A DNA stretch of 64,000 bases from Acidovorax sp. (GCA_031277855.1 JAITLO010000042.1:1-64000); one strand, 5' to 3'. Shown: positions 44,593 to 54,621, counted from the stretch's first letter. Made by a program: numbers and translations. The notes: generated by a model not told the origin, from the letters alone.

Positions 44593-47052
44593 ATGACTGC
44601 ATCCTCCACCCCTCCCGCATTGCGCCCCCTCGCCCAGGCCTGTCTGCACTGTCTGCTGGCCCTAGCGGCCGGCAGCGCCAGCTACACCAGCACAGCCCAG
44701 GCCCAGCAACCCGCTGCGGCCACTGCCCGCAGCTACCAGATCGCCCCTGGCCCGCTAGGCCCGGCCCTGTCGGCCTTTGCCGGCCAGTCCGGTGTGTCGC
44801 TGTCCTTCACGCCGGAGCAAACCCAGGCGCTGCGCACCAGCGGCCTGCAGGGCCAGTTCAACGTGGAGCAAGGCTTTGCCCAGTTGCTGGCCGGCACCGG
44901 CCTGCGAGCCGTGGCAGCATCCGGCGGCGGCTATATGCTGCAGACCGCACCCGCCGCGCACTCTGCCTCCCCATCTGCCACCTCACCCGCATTGCAGGAG
45001 GTGACGGTGCAGGCCCAGGCCGAGCGCAGCGACGGCAGCACCGACGGCACGGGCCGCTACACCGCTGCCGGCCCCAGCGCGGCAGCCACCGGCCTGGCGC
45101 TGACGCTGCGCGAAACACCGCAGTCCGTCACAGTGTTCACCCGCCAGCGCATGGAGGACTTCAAGCTGCAGACCTTGACCGATGTGATGGAGCAAACCCC
45201 GGGCCTGACGGTGAGCCGCCAGAGCCAATGGACCACCTTCAATGTGCGCGGCACCACCGCCAACCTGCAGGTGGATGGTGCACGCCAACTCTCCAGTGGC
45301 TGGGGCTTTAACACCCACACGCTCTACAGCGCGGACGACCTGGCCGACATCGACCGCGTGGAAGTGCTCAAGGGCGCCTCCGGTCTCATGAATGGCGACG
45401 GCAACTACGGCGCCACCATCAACCTGATCCGCAAGCGACCCACCAAGGATTTCCAGGCCCATGCGGAAGCCAGCGCCGGCAGCTGGGACAGCTACCGCGC
45501 CGATGCCGACATCGCCGGCCCGCTGAACGCCGAAGGCAGTCTGCGCGGGCGCCTGGTGGCATCGGAAAAGCGCGCCCACAACTTCCGCGAATTCGAGCGC
45601 TCCAGCGGCAGGCTGCTGTATGGCACGCTGGAATACGACCTGACGCCGGACACCCTGGTCAGCGCCGGCCTCACCTACCGGGAGCGCACGCTGCGCGGCT
45701 CCAGCGCCACCACACCCATACAGGCTTATTCCGGCTCCGGCGCCTTCGTGGGCTGGATGCCCCGCTCCTACAACAACGGCGCACGCTGGGCCGGCTACGA
45801 GCAAAAAGGCATCAATCTTTTCTCCCGCGTGGAGCACAGCTTCGGCCAGGGCTGGAAGGCCAAGCTGCAGCTGGTGCATGAAGAAATCGAAGTGCCAGAC
45901 CAGTTGCTGGGCTATATGAACAACGCCATTCCCGGCGTGGTGAGCTACGGCCGCTATCAAAACAACACCACGCGCAACCAAAGCCTGCAGCTGGATGTGC
46001 AAGGGCCGTTCACGCTGTTCGGCCGTGAGCATGATCTGCTGCTGGGTGCCGGCGCCTCCAAGAGCCGCATCAAGCTGTTGCGCGGCGATGGCAGCAACAC
46101 CACGCTGGGCGCACTCGGCCTGGACTATGCGCAAGGTGGCGGCATGCTGGCCAGGCCCGATATGGACGGCCTGAGCTACTCCAACGACCTGTTCAGCCGC
46201 AAGCGCAACTACGTCTATGCGGCAGGCCGCTTCAACCTGGCCGATCCCCTCAAGCTCATCGTCGGCGCACGTGCCACCAACTACGACCAGAAAGACGTCT
46301 CCGATGTCAGCTGGTACAACTACGATCTGCACGAACGCGGTGTGCTCACCCCCTATGCGGGCGTGGTGGTGGATGTGGCCCGCGATGTGTCGCTGTATGC
46401 CAGCTACGCCAGCATCTTCCAGGCCCAAAGCGCCAAGGATGCCAACCAGCACACCCTGCCGCCGGAAGAAGGCAAGACCTACGAGATCGGCGCCAAGGGC
46501 GAGTTCTTCGACAAGCGCCTGAACGCCAGTGCCGCCTACTTCTGGATGAAGACCGACAACACGGCCGAAACCGTGGGCCAGACACCCAATGGCGAAACTA
46601 TTTCGCGCGCGGTCAGCGGTGCCTCACGACGCGGCTGGGAGCTGGAGCTGTCGGGCGAGCTGGCCCGTGGCTGGCAGGCCCAGGGCGGCGTGGTGATGAA
46701 CAGCAGCACGCTAAACACCGCCAGCACCACGCCCAAATACCAGTTCAAGCTGGGCACCACCTACCAGTTCCGCGACTCGGCCCTGCAAGGTCTGACCGTG
46801 GGTGCCGCCACGCGCTGGCAAAGCGCCATCTCCACCAGCCGGGGCGCCACCACCTTGCGCCAGGATGCCTACTGGTTGCTGGACCTGATGGCCCGCTACC
46901 AGATCGACCGCCACTGGAGCGTGGCCGCCAATGTGAACAACGCTTTCGACAAACACTACTTCTCCGGCATGACCAACTTCAACGGCCAGGGCCTGTTCTA
47001 CACCTGGGGCGCACCACGCAGCCTGAACGTCAGCGCCCGCTACGATTTCTAG
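44593..47052 (+). CDS. TonB-dependent siderophore receptor with signalling domain
   Basis: This 819-residue outer-membrane transducer has a signal peptide to about residue 40 (ends AQAQ). The STN signalling domain is at about 50-115 (IAPGPLGPALSAFAGQSGVSL). A TonB-box region (LQEVTVQAQ) follows, then the plug with RETPQSVTVFTRQRMED and a beta barrel ending in phenylalanine (NVSARYDF). The FpvA/FoxA-like plug suggests a hydroxamate or mixed siderophore, but sequence does not fix the ligand. The start at 44593 gives a normal signal peptide. It belongs to the preceding sigma/FecR pair. Confidence 0.93.
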   Translation: MTASSTPPALRPLAQACLHCLLALAAGSASYTSTAQAQQPAAATARSYQIAPGPLGPALSAFAGQSGVSLSFTPEQTQALRTSGLQGQFNVEQGFAQLLAGTGLRAVAASGGGYMLQTAPAAHSASPSATSPALQEVTVQAQAERSDGSTDGTGRYTAAGPSAAATGLALTLRETPQSVTVFTRQRMEDFKLQTLTDVMEQTPGLTVSRQSQWTTFNVRGTTANLQVDGARQLSSGWGFNTHTLYSADDLADIDRVEVLKGASGLMNGDGNYGATINLIRKRPTKDFQAHAEASAGSWDSYRADADIAGPLNAEGSLRGRLVASEKRAHNFREFERSSGRLLYGTLEYDLTPDTLVSAGLTYRERTLRGSSATTPIQAYSGSGAFVGWMPRSYNNGARWAGYEQKGINLFSRVEHSFGQGWKAKLQLVHEEIEVPDQLLGYMNNAIPGVVSYGRYQNNTTRNQSLQLDVQGPFTLFGREHDLLLGAGASKSRIKLLRGDGSNTTLGALGLDYAQGGGMLARPDMDGLSYSNDLFSRKRNYVYAAGRFNLADPLKLIVGARATNYDQKDVSDVSWYNYDLHERGVLTPYAGVVVDVARDVSLYASYASIFQAQSAKDANQHTLPPEEGKTYEIGAKGEFFDKRLNASAAYFWMKTDNTAETVGQTPNGETISRAVSGASRRGWELELSGELARGWQAQGGVVMNSSTLNTASTTPKYQFKLGTTYQFRDSALQGLTVGAATRWQSAISTSRGATTLRQDAYWLLDLMARYQIDRHWSVAANVNNAFDKHYFSGMTNFNGQGLFYTWGAPRSLNVSARYDF

Positions 47053-47076
47053 CCTCCTGGGACATATGACATATAG

Positions 47077-47095
47077 AATGCGATTCGTTCGCATT
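47077..47095. promoter_or_regulatory. Fur-box-like site before the second sigma gene
   Basis: AATGCGA (47077-47083), spacer TTCGT, TCGCATT (47089-47095): a perfect seven-base inverted repeat. It lies 13 bases before the second sigma gene and resembles the site before the first module. Confidence 0.6.
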
Positions 47096-47108
47096 TGCAA
47101 CAGTCGTC

Positions 47109-47621
47109 ATGTCCGCCCCCTCTTCTGCCCACGCCCAAGCCACCCAGGATCTGTATTTGCAGCACCACAGCTGGCTGGTGGCCAGGCTGCGCCGCAAGAT
47201 GGGCTGCGCCTGGGATGCGGCCGATCTGGCGCAAAACACTTTTTTGCGGCTGCTGACCGCGCGTGGGCCGGCGCTGGAGCAACTGGCAGAGCCCCGCGCC
47301 TACCTCACCACGGTTGCCCAGCGCCTGCTGGCCAACCACCTGCGCCGCCGCCAGATCGAACGCGCCTACCTGGATGCACTGGCCCTGCAGCCCGAACCCA
47401 CGGCCCCGCCCCCTGATGTGCGCCTGATGGTGCTCGAGACCCTGGTGGCCATAGACCGCCTGCTGGACGGCCTGCCCGTGGTGGCACGCAAGGCTTTTTT
47501 GCTGTGGCGGCTGGAGGAGCTGACGCAAGAGCAGATCGCCACGCAGCTGAATCTTTCACGCACCACGGTGCGCCGGCATCTGGCCGCTGCGGCAGAACGC
47601 TGTTATTTCCATGCCGACTGA
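47109..47621 (+). CDS. FecI-type ECF sigma factor
   Basis: This 170-residue second iron-type ECF sigma factor has region 2 (AADLAQNTFLRLLTAR) and region 4 (LTQEQIATQLNLSRTTVRRHL) clearly present. It is clearly diverged from the sigma gene at 42938, so each module should have its own specificity. Its end overlaps the following fecR-like gene by 11 bases, which couples their synthesis. Confidence 0.92.
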   Translation: MSAPSSAHAQATQDLYLQHHSWLVARLRRKMGCAWDAADLAQNTFLRLLTARGPALEQLAEPRAYLTTVAQRLLANHLRRRQIERAYLDALALQPEPTAPPPDVRLMVLETLVAIDRLLDGLPVVARKAFLLWRLEELTQEQIATQLNLSRTTVRRHLAAAAERCYFHAD

Positions 47622-48606
47622 AGCCATACCCCCCACCGTGGCACGTGAAGCCGTGCACTGGTTGCTGGAGCTGGGTGAGGCGTCAAGCGCGTCAGAAGCC
47701 CAACACACCCAGCAGCAGTGGCAGGCCTGGCTGGCGGCCGATCCACAGCATGCCCGCGCCTGGCAGCGCATTGCCGAGGTGGATGCACAGCTGCGCGGCC
47801 TGCCCACGCCGGTGGCGCTGCAAACGCTGACCGCACCCGGCATGGGCCGCCGCCATGCAGTGCGACTGGCTGTGCTGCTGTCTGCCGGCACCGGTGGCCT
47901 GCTGGCCGCGCAACACAGTGATCTGGGCAGCTATGCCTGGCAGCAACTGGCTGCCGACTGGTCCACCACCACAGGGCAGCGGCACGAGGCTGTCCTGGCC
48001 GACGGCACGCGGGTGCTGCTGAACACCGCTACGGCCGTGGATGTGCGCTACACGGCCACGGAACGCCTGATCGTGCTGCGCGCAGGCGAGATCCTGGTGC
48101 AAAGCGCCCCCGATCACCAACCGGATGCCGCCACCGGCGCGCCGCGCCCCTTGCGCGTGCGCACGGCAGAAGGCCTGGTGCGCGCCATAGGTACGCGCTT
48201 CACCGTGCACCAGCAGAACGGCCGCACGGCGGTGGCCGTGCTCCAGGGTGCGGTGGAGCTGCAGCCCGCCCACCACCCACAGCGCAGCCTGCGGCTGGAT
48301 GCAGGCGAGCAAAGCCATTTCACGGCCCAGGAAGTGGGCGCCACGCAAGACCTGCAGCAAGCCAGTGCCGCCTGGAGCGAGGGCATGCTGGTGGCCGACG
48401 ACATGCCTCTGGCCGAATTTCTGGCAGAGCTGTCCCGCTACCGCAGCGGTGTGCTGCGCTGCGCGCCCGATGCGGCGCAGCTGCGCGTTTCCGGCTCCTA
48501 CCCCTTGGCCGATACCGACCGCGTGCTGGCCGCGCTCACGCGCTCGCTGCCGGTGGACATCCACACCCGCACCCGCTGGTGGGTGACGGTGGTGCGGCGC
48601 GGCTGA
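47611..48606 (+). CDS. FecR-type anti-sigma/signal transducer
   Basis: This 331-residue partner of the sigma factor at 47109 has DUF4880 at the N-terminus (REAVHWLLELGEASS), a membrane helix at about 80-98 (AVRLAVLLSAGTGGLLAA), and a periplasmic FecR domain (VLADGTRVLLNTATAVDV, VRAIGTRFTVH). The C-terminal GSYPLADTDRVLAALTRSLP closely parallels GAYQLADTDQVLRMLAATLP in the first FecR, so the two modules share a common origin. Confidence 0.92.
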   Translation: MPTEAIPPTVAREAVHWLLELGEASSASEAQHTQQQWQAWLAADPQHARAWQRIAEVDAQLRGLPTPVALQTLTAPGMGRRHAVRLAVLLSAGTGGLLAAQHSDLGSYAWQQLAADWSTTTGQRHEAVLADGTRVLLNTATAVDVRYTATERLIVLRAGEILVQSAPDHQPDAATGAPRPLRVRTAEGLVRAIGTRFTVHQQNGRTAVAVLQGAVELQPAHHPQRSLRLDAGEQSHFTAQEVGATQDLQQASAAWSEGMLVADDMPLAEFLAELSRYRSGVLRCAPDAAQLRVSGSYPLADTDRVLAALTRSLPVDIHTRTRWWVTVVRRG

Positions 48607-48788
48607 GGCCGAATCATCGCTTTTAAATTCATAGCCACAAGCGCTCTATCCATGCGCGATACAGCCAACTTCCATGTAATTCTTTAAAAAATCAGGCCAT
48701 TTGTGCCGCCCTGCGTGTCAAGCCCAACAGACACACCGCTGCGATCTGCGCGGTGCGCCATGCAACGACACGCCGAGGGAACCACCGC

Positions 48789-51230
48789 ATGAGCCGCCAC
48801 TTTTTCACCACCGGTGCTGCCACACGCAGCACCGCTTTTGCCGCGCAGCTGCTGTGCGCCAGCCTGGCCCTGTATGCCGGCGCACCACAGGCACAAACTG
48901 CGCCCGCAGCAGCGCAGGCACAGGCCCGCAGCTACGCCATTCCTGCCGGCCCGCTGGCGGGGGCGCTCAACCAGTTGGGGCGCGAATCCGGGGTGCTGAT
49001 CACCTTCTCGCCCACACTCACCGCAGGCGCACACACCCAGGGACTGAACGGCCGCTACACCGTGCCCCAGGCATTGGCGGCCCTGCTGGCCGGCACCGAT
49101 CTGGAGGCACAGTCCGATGCCAGCGGCAGCTATGCACTACGCCGCCTTGCCACCGTGCACCCCGCAACCAGCGGCACCAGCCTGGGCGAGGTGCGGGTCA
49201 CGGCCGCCGCAGCCACGCCCGAGCAGCGCGCCAGCACCGAGGGCACGGGCGCCTATGCCACCCGGGCCACATCGGCCGCACTGGGCATGGTGCTGTCCCC
49301 GCGCGAGACGCCGCAATCGGTCAGCGTGCTGACCCGCCAGCAGCTGGATGACGAGAACCCGACCACGCTGGGCGAAGCCCTCAAAAGCGTGACCGGCATC
49401 ATCGCCTTCAGCTCCGACAGCGAGCGCACCGACCTGTATGCACGCGGCTTTTATGTCAGCAATTACCAATACGACGGCGTGCCCACCACGGTGGCCAATG
49501 ACTTTTTTGGCGCCTCTACGGCCGACCCGTTTTTGTATGACCGCATCGAGGTCGTGCGCGGTGCCACCGGCATGCTCACCGGTGCGGGCGAGCCCTCTGC
49601 ATCGGTGAACCTGGTGCGCAAGCGCGCTTCCAGCACAGAGTTCACCGGCACAGCCAGCCTGGGCTGGGGCAGCTGGGGCCACCACCGGGGCAGCGTGGAC
49701 CTTTCCACTCCGCTGACTGCGGATGGCCGTGTACGCGCCCGCGCCGGCGTGATGCTGGAAGAGCGCAACTCCCACCTGGCCCGCTACAGCAACCGCAAGC
49801 AGGCCGCCTTTGCCACGGTGGAGGCCGACCTGGCCCCGCGCACCACCTTGCGTGCCGGCGTGGAGCACCAGGCCAATCGCCCCCAAAATGTGACCTGGGG
49901 CGGCTTGCCGCTGATGTTCACCGACGGCACACCCACGCGCTGGGACCGCTCCACCAGCACCAGTGCCGATTGGACCTATTGGAACTCCAGCAGCGACATC
50001 TACTTTGCCGGCTTGGAGCACCAGTTCGACAACCAGTGGAACCTCAAACTGGATGCCCAGCGCCGCTCCAGCGATTTCGATGCCAAGCTGCTGTACCTGT
50101 TCGGCGAGCCCGACCGCATCACCGGCGCTGGTGTGCGCGCCCTGCCCAACTACTCCGTGCACACGCTCACGCAGAACAATGTGAGCGCCCAGGCCACGGG
50201 CCCCTTCACACTGGCCGGCCGCCAGCACGAGGCCGTGGTGGGTTTCACCGCCAACCAGTCGCGTCGGCTCTCCAACAGCCATGGCCGCGCCAACACGCCC
50301 GGCACCGGCAATTTTTACGAGTGGGACGGCAGCTATCCCGAGCCGCAATGGACGGCGCGCACCCTGGTGGGTGACGACCGCATCCACCAGACCGCCATCT
50401 ACGGCGCCGCACGCTTTGCGCTGGCCGATACGCTCAAGCTCATCGTGGGCGGCCGCCACAATCTCTGGAAGTCCACCTCGCTGTCCGAGCAGCGCAAGCA
50501 CAACGTCACCACGCCCTATGCGGGGCTGATCTACACGCTCAGCCCTTCGTTCTCGCTCTACGCCAGCTATACCGACATTTTCAATCCACAAAGCTATCGC
50601 GACGTGCAGGGCCGCTACCTCGACCCCGTGATCGGCAAGGCCTATGAGGCCGGCATCAAGGGTGAACATTTCGACGGCGCACTCAACACCTCGCTGGCTG
50701 TGTTCCGTATCCAACAAGACAATGTGGCCGTGCTGGACGGCAGCAAGCTGGTTCCCGGCAGCACCGACAACGCCTATGTGGGCGCCAACGGCACGACCAG
50801 CCGCGGCATAGAGGCGCAGATGTCCGGCCGGCTCGCCCGGGGCTGGAATGCCTCGGCCGGCATTGCCTACACCCAGGCCAGAAACGCCGAGGGCGAGCGG
50901 CTGAACACCGCAGCCCCACGCACCCGGCTGCAGCTGTTCACCACCTACCAGTTCCCTGACAGCTGGAGTGCGCTCACCCTGGGCGGCGGTGTGATGTGGG
51001 AGAGCAGCACCTCGACCACCATAGACACCGCTCTGGCAGGTGAGGTGGTCTACCGCCAGAAGTCCTATGCCGTTGCCAGCCTGATGGCGCGTTACGCCGT
51101 GAGCCCTGCCTTGTCGCTGCAGCTCAATGTGAACAATCTGTTCGACAAGATCTACTATGCCAATCTGGACGGCCAGGGCCACTACGGCACGCCACGCAAT
51201 GCCATGCTGACGTTGAACTACAAGTTCTGA
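48789..51230 (+). CDS. TonB-dependent siderophore receptor with signalling domain
   Basis: This 813-residue outer-membrane transducer of the second module has a signal peptide to about residue 37 and an STN domain at about 48-115 (IPAGPLAGALNQLGRESGVL). The plug has RETPQSVSVLTRQQLDDENP, and the barrel ends NAMLTLNYKF. VARGATGML-like and VNLVRKR motifs of siderophore receptors are present. It begins 182 bases after the fecR stop, a gap that should hold the sigma-dependent promoter. Ligand unknown; probably a xenosiderophore. Confidence 0.93.
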   Translation: MSRHFFTTGAATRSTAFAAQLLCASLALYAGAPQAQTAPAAAQAQARSYAIPAGPLAGALNQLGRESGVLITFSPTLTAGAHTQGLNGRYTVPQALAALLAGTDLEAQSDASGSYALRRLATVHPATSGTSLGEVRVTAAAATPEQRASTEGTGAYATRATSAALGMVLSPRETPQSVSVLTRQQLDDENPTTLGEALKSVTGIIAFSSDSERTDLYARGFYVSNYQYDGVPTTVANDFFGASTADPFLYDRIEVVRGATGMLTGAGEPSASVNLVRKRASSTEFTGTASLGWGSWGHHRGSVDLSTPLTADGRVRARAGVMLEERNSHLARYSNRKQAAFATVEADLAPRTTLRAGVEHQANRPQNVTWGGLPLMFTDGTPTRWDRSTSTSADWTYWNSSSDIYFAGLEHQFDNQWNLKLDAQRRSSDFDAKLLYLFGEPDRITGAGVRALPNYSVHTLTQNNVSAQATGPFTLAGRQHEAVVGFTANQSRRLSNSHGRANTPGTGNFYEWDGSYPEPQWTARTLVGDDRIHQTAIYGAARFALADTLKLIVGGRHNLWKSTSLSEQRKHNVTTPYAGLIYTLSPSFSLYASYTDIFNPQSYRDVQGRYLDPVIGKAYEAGIKGEHFDGALNTSLAVFRIQQDNVAVLDGSKLVPGSTDNAYVGANGTTSRGIEAQMSGRLARGWNASAGIAYTQARNAEGERLNTAAPRTRLQLFTTYQFPDSWSALTLGGGVMWESSTSTTIDTALAGEVVYRQKSYAVASLMARYAVSPALSLQLNVNNLFDKIYYANLDGQGHYGTPRNAMLTLNYKF

Positions 51231-51237
51231 GCCCCTG

Positions 51238-51260
51238 CCTGAGGCGCTGTGCGCCTCAGG
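51238..51260. terminator. Convergent hairpin overlapping a stop codon
   Basis: CCTGAGGCGC (51238-51247), loop TGT, GCGCCTCAGG (51251-51260) is a perfect ten-base stem. The minus-strand siderophore-interacting protein stop codon (51256-51258) lies within it. It separates two convergent iron genes. Confidence 0.65.
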
Positions 51261-52350
51261 CGGCGCGCTTGAACTCCGCCTCGCTCATCCCCTGGCGCCA
51301 GTACGCCACCACCAGTTGCTCGTTCTTGGCCAGGCCGCATGCATCACGCGCCCATTGGCGTATGGACTGGGCTGCCTCGAATTCGCCTGCGGCCCAGACA
51401 AAGCGGCTGAGGCCTTGGCCTTGATCAGGCCAGGCCACGCTGCGCAGGGCGGGCAGCAGCAGCGAGCCGGCCCTGGCCTGGCCGCGGTGCAGCCAATGCC
51501 ATTGCAGGCCTGGAGGAGCGACAACGGCTTGCTCGTCGCGCCCATCCTGCACTTCCGCAAACACATGGCCGCAGACATGGGCCGGCAGGCTGGCGGCCAC
51601 GCGCAGCATGGCGGGCAGGCCGGTGTCGTCAGCGGCCAGCAGCATCCAGTCGGCAGTTGTGGCCGTGCGGCCGCCGGGGCCGCTCATGCCCACCAGCTGC
51701 CCTGGCTGGGCATTGGCGGCCCAGGCCGATCCGGGGCCGGCATCGGCGTGCAGCACAAAGTCCACATCCAGCCAGCCTGCAGCGCCATCGATGGCCCGTA
51801 TGGTGTAGGTGCGCATGTCCAGGCGCTTGCTGCCCTGGGGCAGCTTGAGCATGCCGCTGGCCGACAGCGTGGGCCATTCGGGCGCTTGCTCGCCCGGCTG
51901 GGGAAATAGCAGTTTGCAATGGATGTTGGCGTCCTGGGCATAGCGCGCCAGGTCGTCGCAGCCAAAGCGCACGCGCCGCATATGCGGGCTCAGGTCACGT
52001 ACCTGCAGCACCGTGAGCAGCCTGAAGGCCGGCGGGCGTTGCAGGGCGGCGCCATCACCCTCCCATGCCAGCGATTCGTCGGCAGCGCCCGTGGCCTCCA
52101 GGATCAGGTGGGCCAGCATGAGCTTCATGTCCTGCAGCCCCTCCATGCTGGGGGCCTTGGCAATGGCATGCACACCACCCGCTTCGTGCCACAGAATGCC
52201 CTGGCCCTGCTCGTAATTCACCAGCCAGAGCTCTCCCTCCTGGCGCACGGCCAGGTCATGCTCTTGCATGTGCTCCACGATATGCGCCAGGGCCTGCCCG
52301 GCACTTTCCTGCAGCACCACGGTCTGGGCTTTCAGCAATGTGGTTTCCAT
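51256..52350 (-). CDS. Siderophore-interacting protein with N-terminal DUF2218 domain
   Basis: This 364-residue cytoplasmic protein has two parts. Residues 1-95 are a DUF2218 domain (AHIVEHMQEHDLAV). The rest is a ViuB-type FAD-binding/SIP reductase, with RTYTIRAID for FAD and the C-terminal FVWAAGEFEAAQSIRQWARD typical of the family. It should reduce ferric siderophores after import to free Fe(II). GGAGAAAGA precedes the ATG at 52350. It lies 25 bases downstream of the catecholate-type receptor and is probably in its operon. Confidence 0.92.
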   Translation of the reverse strand: METTLLKAQTVVLQESAGQALAHIVEHMQEHDLAVRQEGELWLVNYEQGQGILWHEAGGVHAIAKAPSMEGLQDMKLMLAHLILEATGAADESLAWEGDGAALQRPPAFRLLTVLQVRDLSPHMRRVRFGCDDLARYAQDANIHCKLLFPQPGEQAPEWPTLSASGMLKLPQGSKRLDMRTYTIRAIDGAAGWLDVDFVLHADAGPGSAWAANAQPGQLVGMSGPGGRTATTADWMLLAADDTGLPAMLRVAASLPAHVCGHVFAEVQDGRDEQAVVAPPGLQWHWLHRGQARAGSLLLPALRSVAWPDQGQGLSRFVWAAGEFEAAQSIRQWARDACGLAKNEQLVVAYWRQGMSEAEFKRAA

Positions 52351-52375
52351 TCTTTCTCCATAACCAGGGATGAAC

Positions 52376-54457
52376 TTAGAAGCTAGCGTTGACGCCCACC
52401 CACAGGCGTCGGCCTTCATCCGCCATCCAGTTGCCGCTCAGGCCGGTGTTGCGCTCGCGCAGGTCCACCGGCACCTTGCGATCCGTGAGGTTGAGCAGGG
52501 CAAAGCGCAGCGACACATCCTTGACCAGTTGGTAGCTGCCGCCCAGGTCCAGCGTGGCCGAGCTGCCACGCTCGCGCACGCCGCGCGCGCCATTGCGGAA
52601 GGCGGCATAAGAGGCCTTGCCCATGAAGTTCAGGCGCGCAAAAGTGGTCAGGCGCTCCGTGGCCTGCCAGTCCAGCTGGGCGTTGAGCATGTGCTTGGGC
52701 GTTTTCTCCAGCGGCTTGCCGTCCAGAGAGGAACCGTCGAATGCCGTCTCCGTACCGCCCTTGCGGCGCGACTGGGTGTAGGTGTAGTTGGCGTTCAGGC
52801 TCAAGGTCTTGGCCAGTGGCAGCTGCAGGCCCATTTCCAGACCGCGTATGCGCACCTTGTCCACGTTGTCGTAGACATAGAGGTGGTTGGCGGACGTGGG
52901 GTTCAGGGGGTCGGGCTTGCCGGTGTCAAAGCTCACCACCTTGTTCTTGAAATTGGTGTTGAACAGCGTGGCCGTGAAGCGGCTGGCCGGCGCCCATTCA
53001 TAGCCCAGGCCCAGCTCCTGGGTGGTGCTGGTTTCGGGCTTGAGGTCGGGGTTGCCGCACAGCGGGCCGCGGAAGCCCGAGTTACCGCCCGTGCTCATGC
53101 AATAGCCGGCCGTGCTCTGGCGTATGGAGGGGGCCTTGAAACCCGAGGTCACACCACCGCGCAGCGTGAGCGCATCGCTGGCGTGGTAGACGCCATACAG
53201 GCGCGGCGACCAGTGACGGCCGTGGCGTTCGTCATCGTCCATGCGCACGCCGCCGGTGAGGGTCAGGCGCTCGGTCAGCATCCAGTCGTCTTCCAGGAAC
53301 AGTGCATAGTTGTTCAGCGTCACGCTGTTGACGTTGACCGGGTAGCCACCCACCGTGGCCTCGTTGCGAATGCCATCCAGGGCCACGCGCTGGTACTGGC
53401 CACCCAGGCGCAGCAAGTGGTTGGCCACGGGCAGGGTGAGGTTGCCATCCAGGGTGGTGTTGGTCACTTCGCGCTGGCTGTAGTTTTTGGCCTGGGGCCA
53501 GCTCTCGTTCTTGCCCACCTCGCGGTACAGCGACAGCTTGCTCTGGCCAAAGCTCCAGCGCCCGTTGTGGGTGAGGCCGTAATGCTCGCGCGTGTGGCGC
53601 ACCCGGCTCCAGTCCTGGCTGGGCAGGATGGAGCGGCCCGGCGTGGTTTCGGTGGTGGTGTCTTCCGTGCCCACATCGAACACGATTTCCTGGCGGCTGT
53701 CGGGCCGCGCCGTGAGCTTGGCGCCCAGGCTGCGGTTTTCGCGGCCAAAGGCGCTGTCGGCCGCCGGGTAATGGTTGCCGGCCTCGCTGCGGTTTTCGGT
53801 CTTGCCCCAAACCTGCAGACCCAGCACATCGTTTTGAATGGGGCCACCCAGCCAGAACTCGCCAGCGCGGGTGTTGCCATAGTCATGGTCGCCCTGCAGC
53901 GTCACGGAACCACCCACGCTGCCGCTCCAGAGCGCAGGCACTTTCTTGGTGATGATGTTGATCACACCGCCCATGGCATCGGCACCATAGAGCGAAGACA
54001 TGGGGCCGCGCACCACTTCGATACGCTCGATGGCCGACAGCGGCGGCAGCAGATTGGCCTGTACGCCCGTGGTGCCACGGTTCATGGTCTCGCGCGTGTT
54101 CTGGCGCTGGCCGTCGATGAGAATCAGCGTGTATTCACCGGGCAGGCCGCGGATCATGATGTCCGTGGTGTTGGGCCCGTCACCGACCACGGCCACACCC
54201 TCTACATGGCGCACGGCATCGGCCACCGACTGGTAATTGCCCTTTTGCAGGTCTTCCTGGGTGAGCACGCTGATCGAGGCCGGCGCATCCTTGATGCGTT
54301 GCTGCACCCCGCTGGCCGTGACCACCACGGCCTCCAGTTGGGCATCGGCCTGCGGCGCCTGCTGCCCCCATGCCGCTGTTGCGGCACCCGCCAAGGTCAC
54401 CGCTCCGACCCTCAGACCCCAGGCAGCTGTCGCCGCCGTTTTTTTCTTTGCTTGCAT
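52376..54457 (-). CDS. TonB-dependent ferric catecholate-type receptor
   Basis: This 693-residue outer-membrane receptor of the FepA/CirA/IroN class lacks a signalling domain. The signal peptide runs to about residue 31 (AAWGQ), with a TonB box in LEAVVVTASG. The plug has APASISVLTQEDLQKGNY and IEVVRGPMSSLYGADAMGGV, and the barrel ends in phenylalanine (VGVNASF). Paired cysteines in GYCMST...GPLCGNPDLKPE sit in an extracellular loop, as in FepA-like receptors. The start at 54457 is chosen over a long upstream frame that crosses the Fur-like site. A SIP reductase follows. Confidence 0.93.
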   Translation of the reverse strand: MQAKKKTAATAAWGLRVGAVTLAGAATAAWGQQAPQADAQLEAVVVTASGVQQRIKDAPASISVLTQEDLQKGNYQSVADAVRHVEGVAVVGDGPNTTDIMIRGLPGEYTLILIDGQRQNTRETMNRGTTGVQANLLPPLSAIERIEVVRGPMSSLYGADAMGGVINIITKKVPALWSGSVGGSVTLQGDHDYGNTRAGEFWLGGPIQNDVLGLQVWGKTENRSEAGNHYPAADSAFGRENRSLGAKLTARPDSRQEIVFDVGTEDTTTETTPGRSILPSQDWSRVRHTREHYGLTHNGRWSFGQSKLSLYREVGKNESWPQAKNYSQREVTNTTLDGNLTLPVANHLLRLGGQYQRVALDGIRNEATVGGYPVNVNSVTLNNYALFLEDDWMLTERLTLTGGVRMDDDERHGRHWSPRLYGVYHASDALTLRGGVTSGFKAPSIRQSTAGYCMSTGGNSGFRGPLCGNPDLKPETSTTQELGLGYEWAPASRFTATLFNTNFKNKVVSFDTGKPDPLNPTSANHLYVYDNVDKVRIRGLEMGLQLPLAKTLSLNANYTYTQSRRKGGTETAFDGSSLDGKPLEKTPKHMLNAQLDWQATERLTTFARLNFMGKASYAAFRNGARGVRERGSSATLDLGGSYQLVKDVSLRFALLNLTDRKVPVDLRERNTGLSGNWMADEGRRLWVGVNASF

Positions 54458-54598
54458 AGCTGTTCCACGCGCTGTTGCATGGCCCCTCTCCGAGCCATGA
54501 ATGCACCAGGCCACCACGGCCCGGCATGACAGCCGTCGATTCCAGCACCGCCCTCCCACCCCGTGGTTTGCGCCAGCCGCGCAGATGTTTGCGCCACA

Positions 54599-54621
54599 AT
54601 CGAAAACGATTTTCATTTGCG
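54599..54621 (-). promoter_or_regulatory. Fur-box-like site before the catecholate receptor
   Basis: GAAAACGATTTTC is a 13-base near-palindrome followed by ATTTGC, in an AT-rich patch about 142 bases upstream of the receptor start. It is a likely iron-control site for the receptor/SIP operon. Confidence 0.5.
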
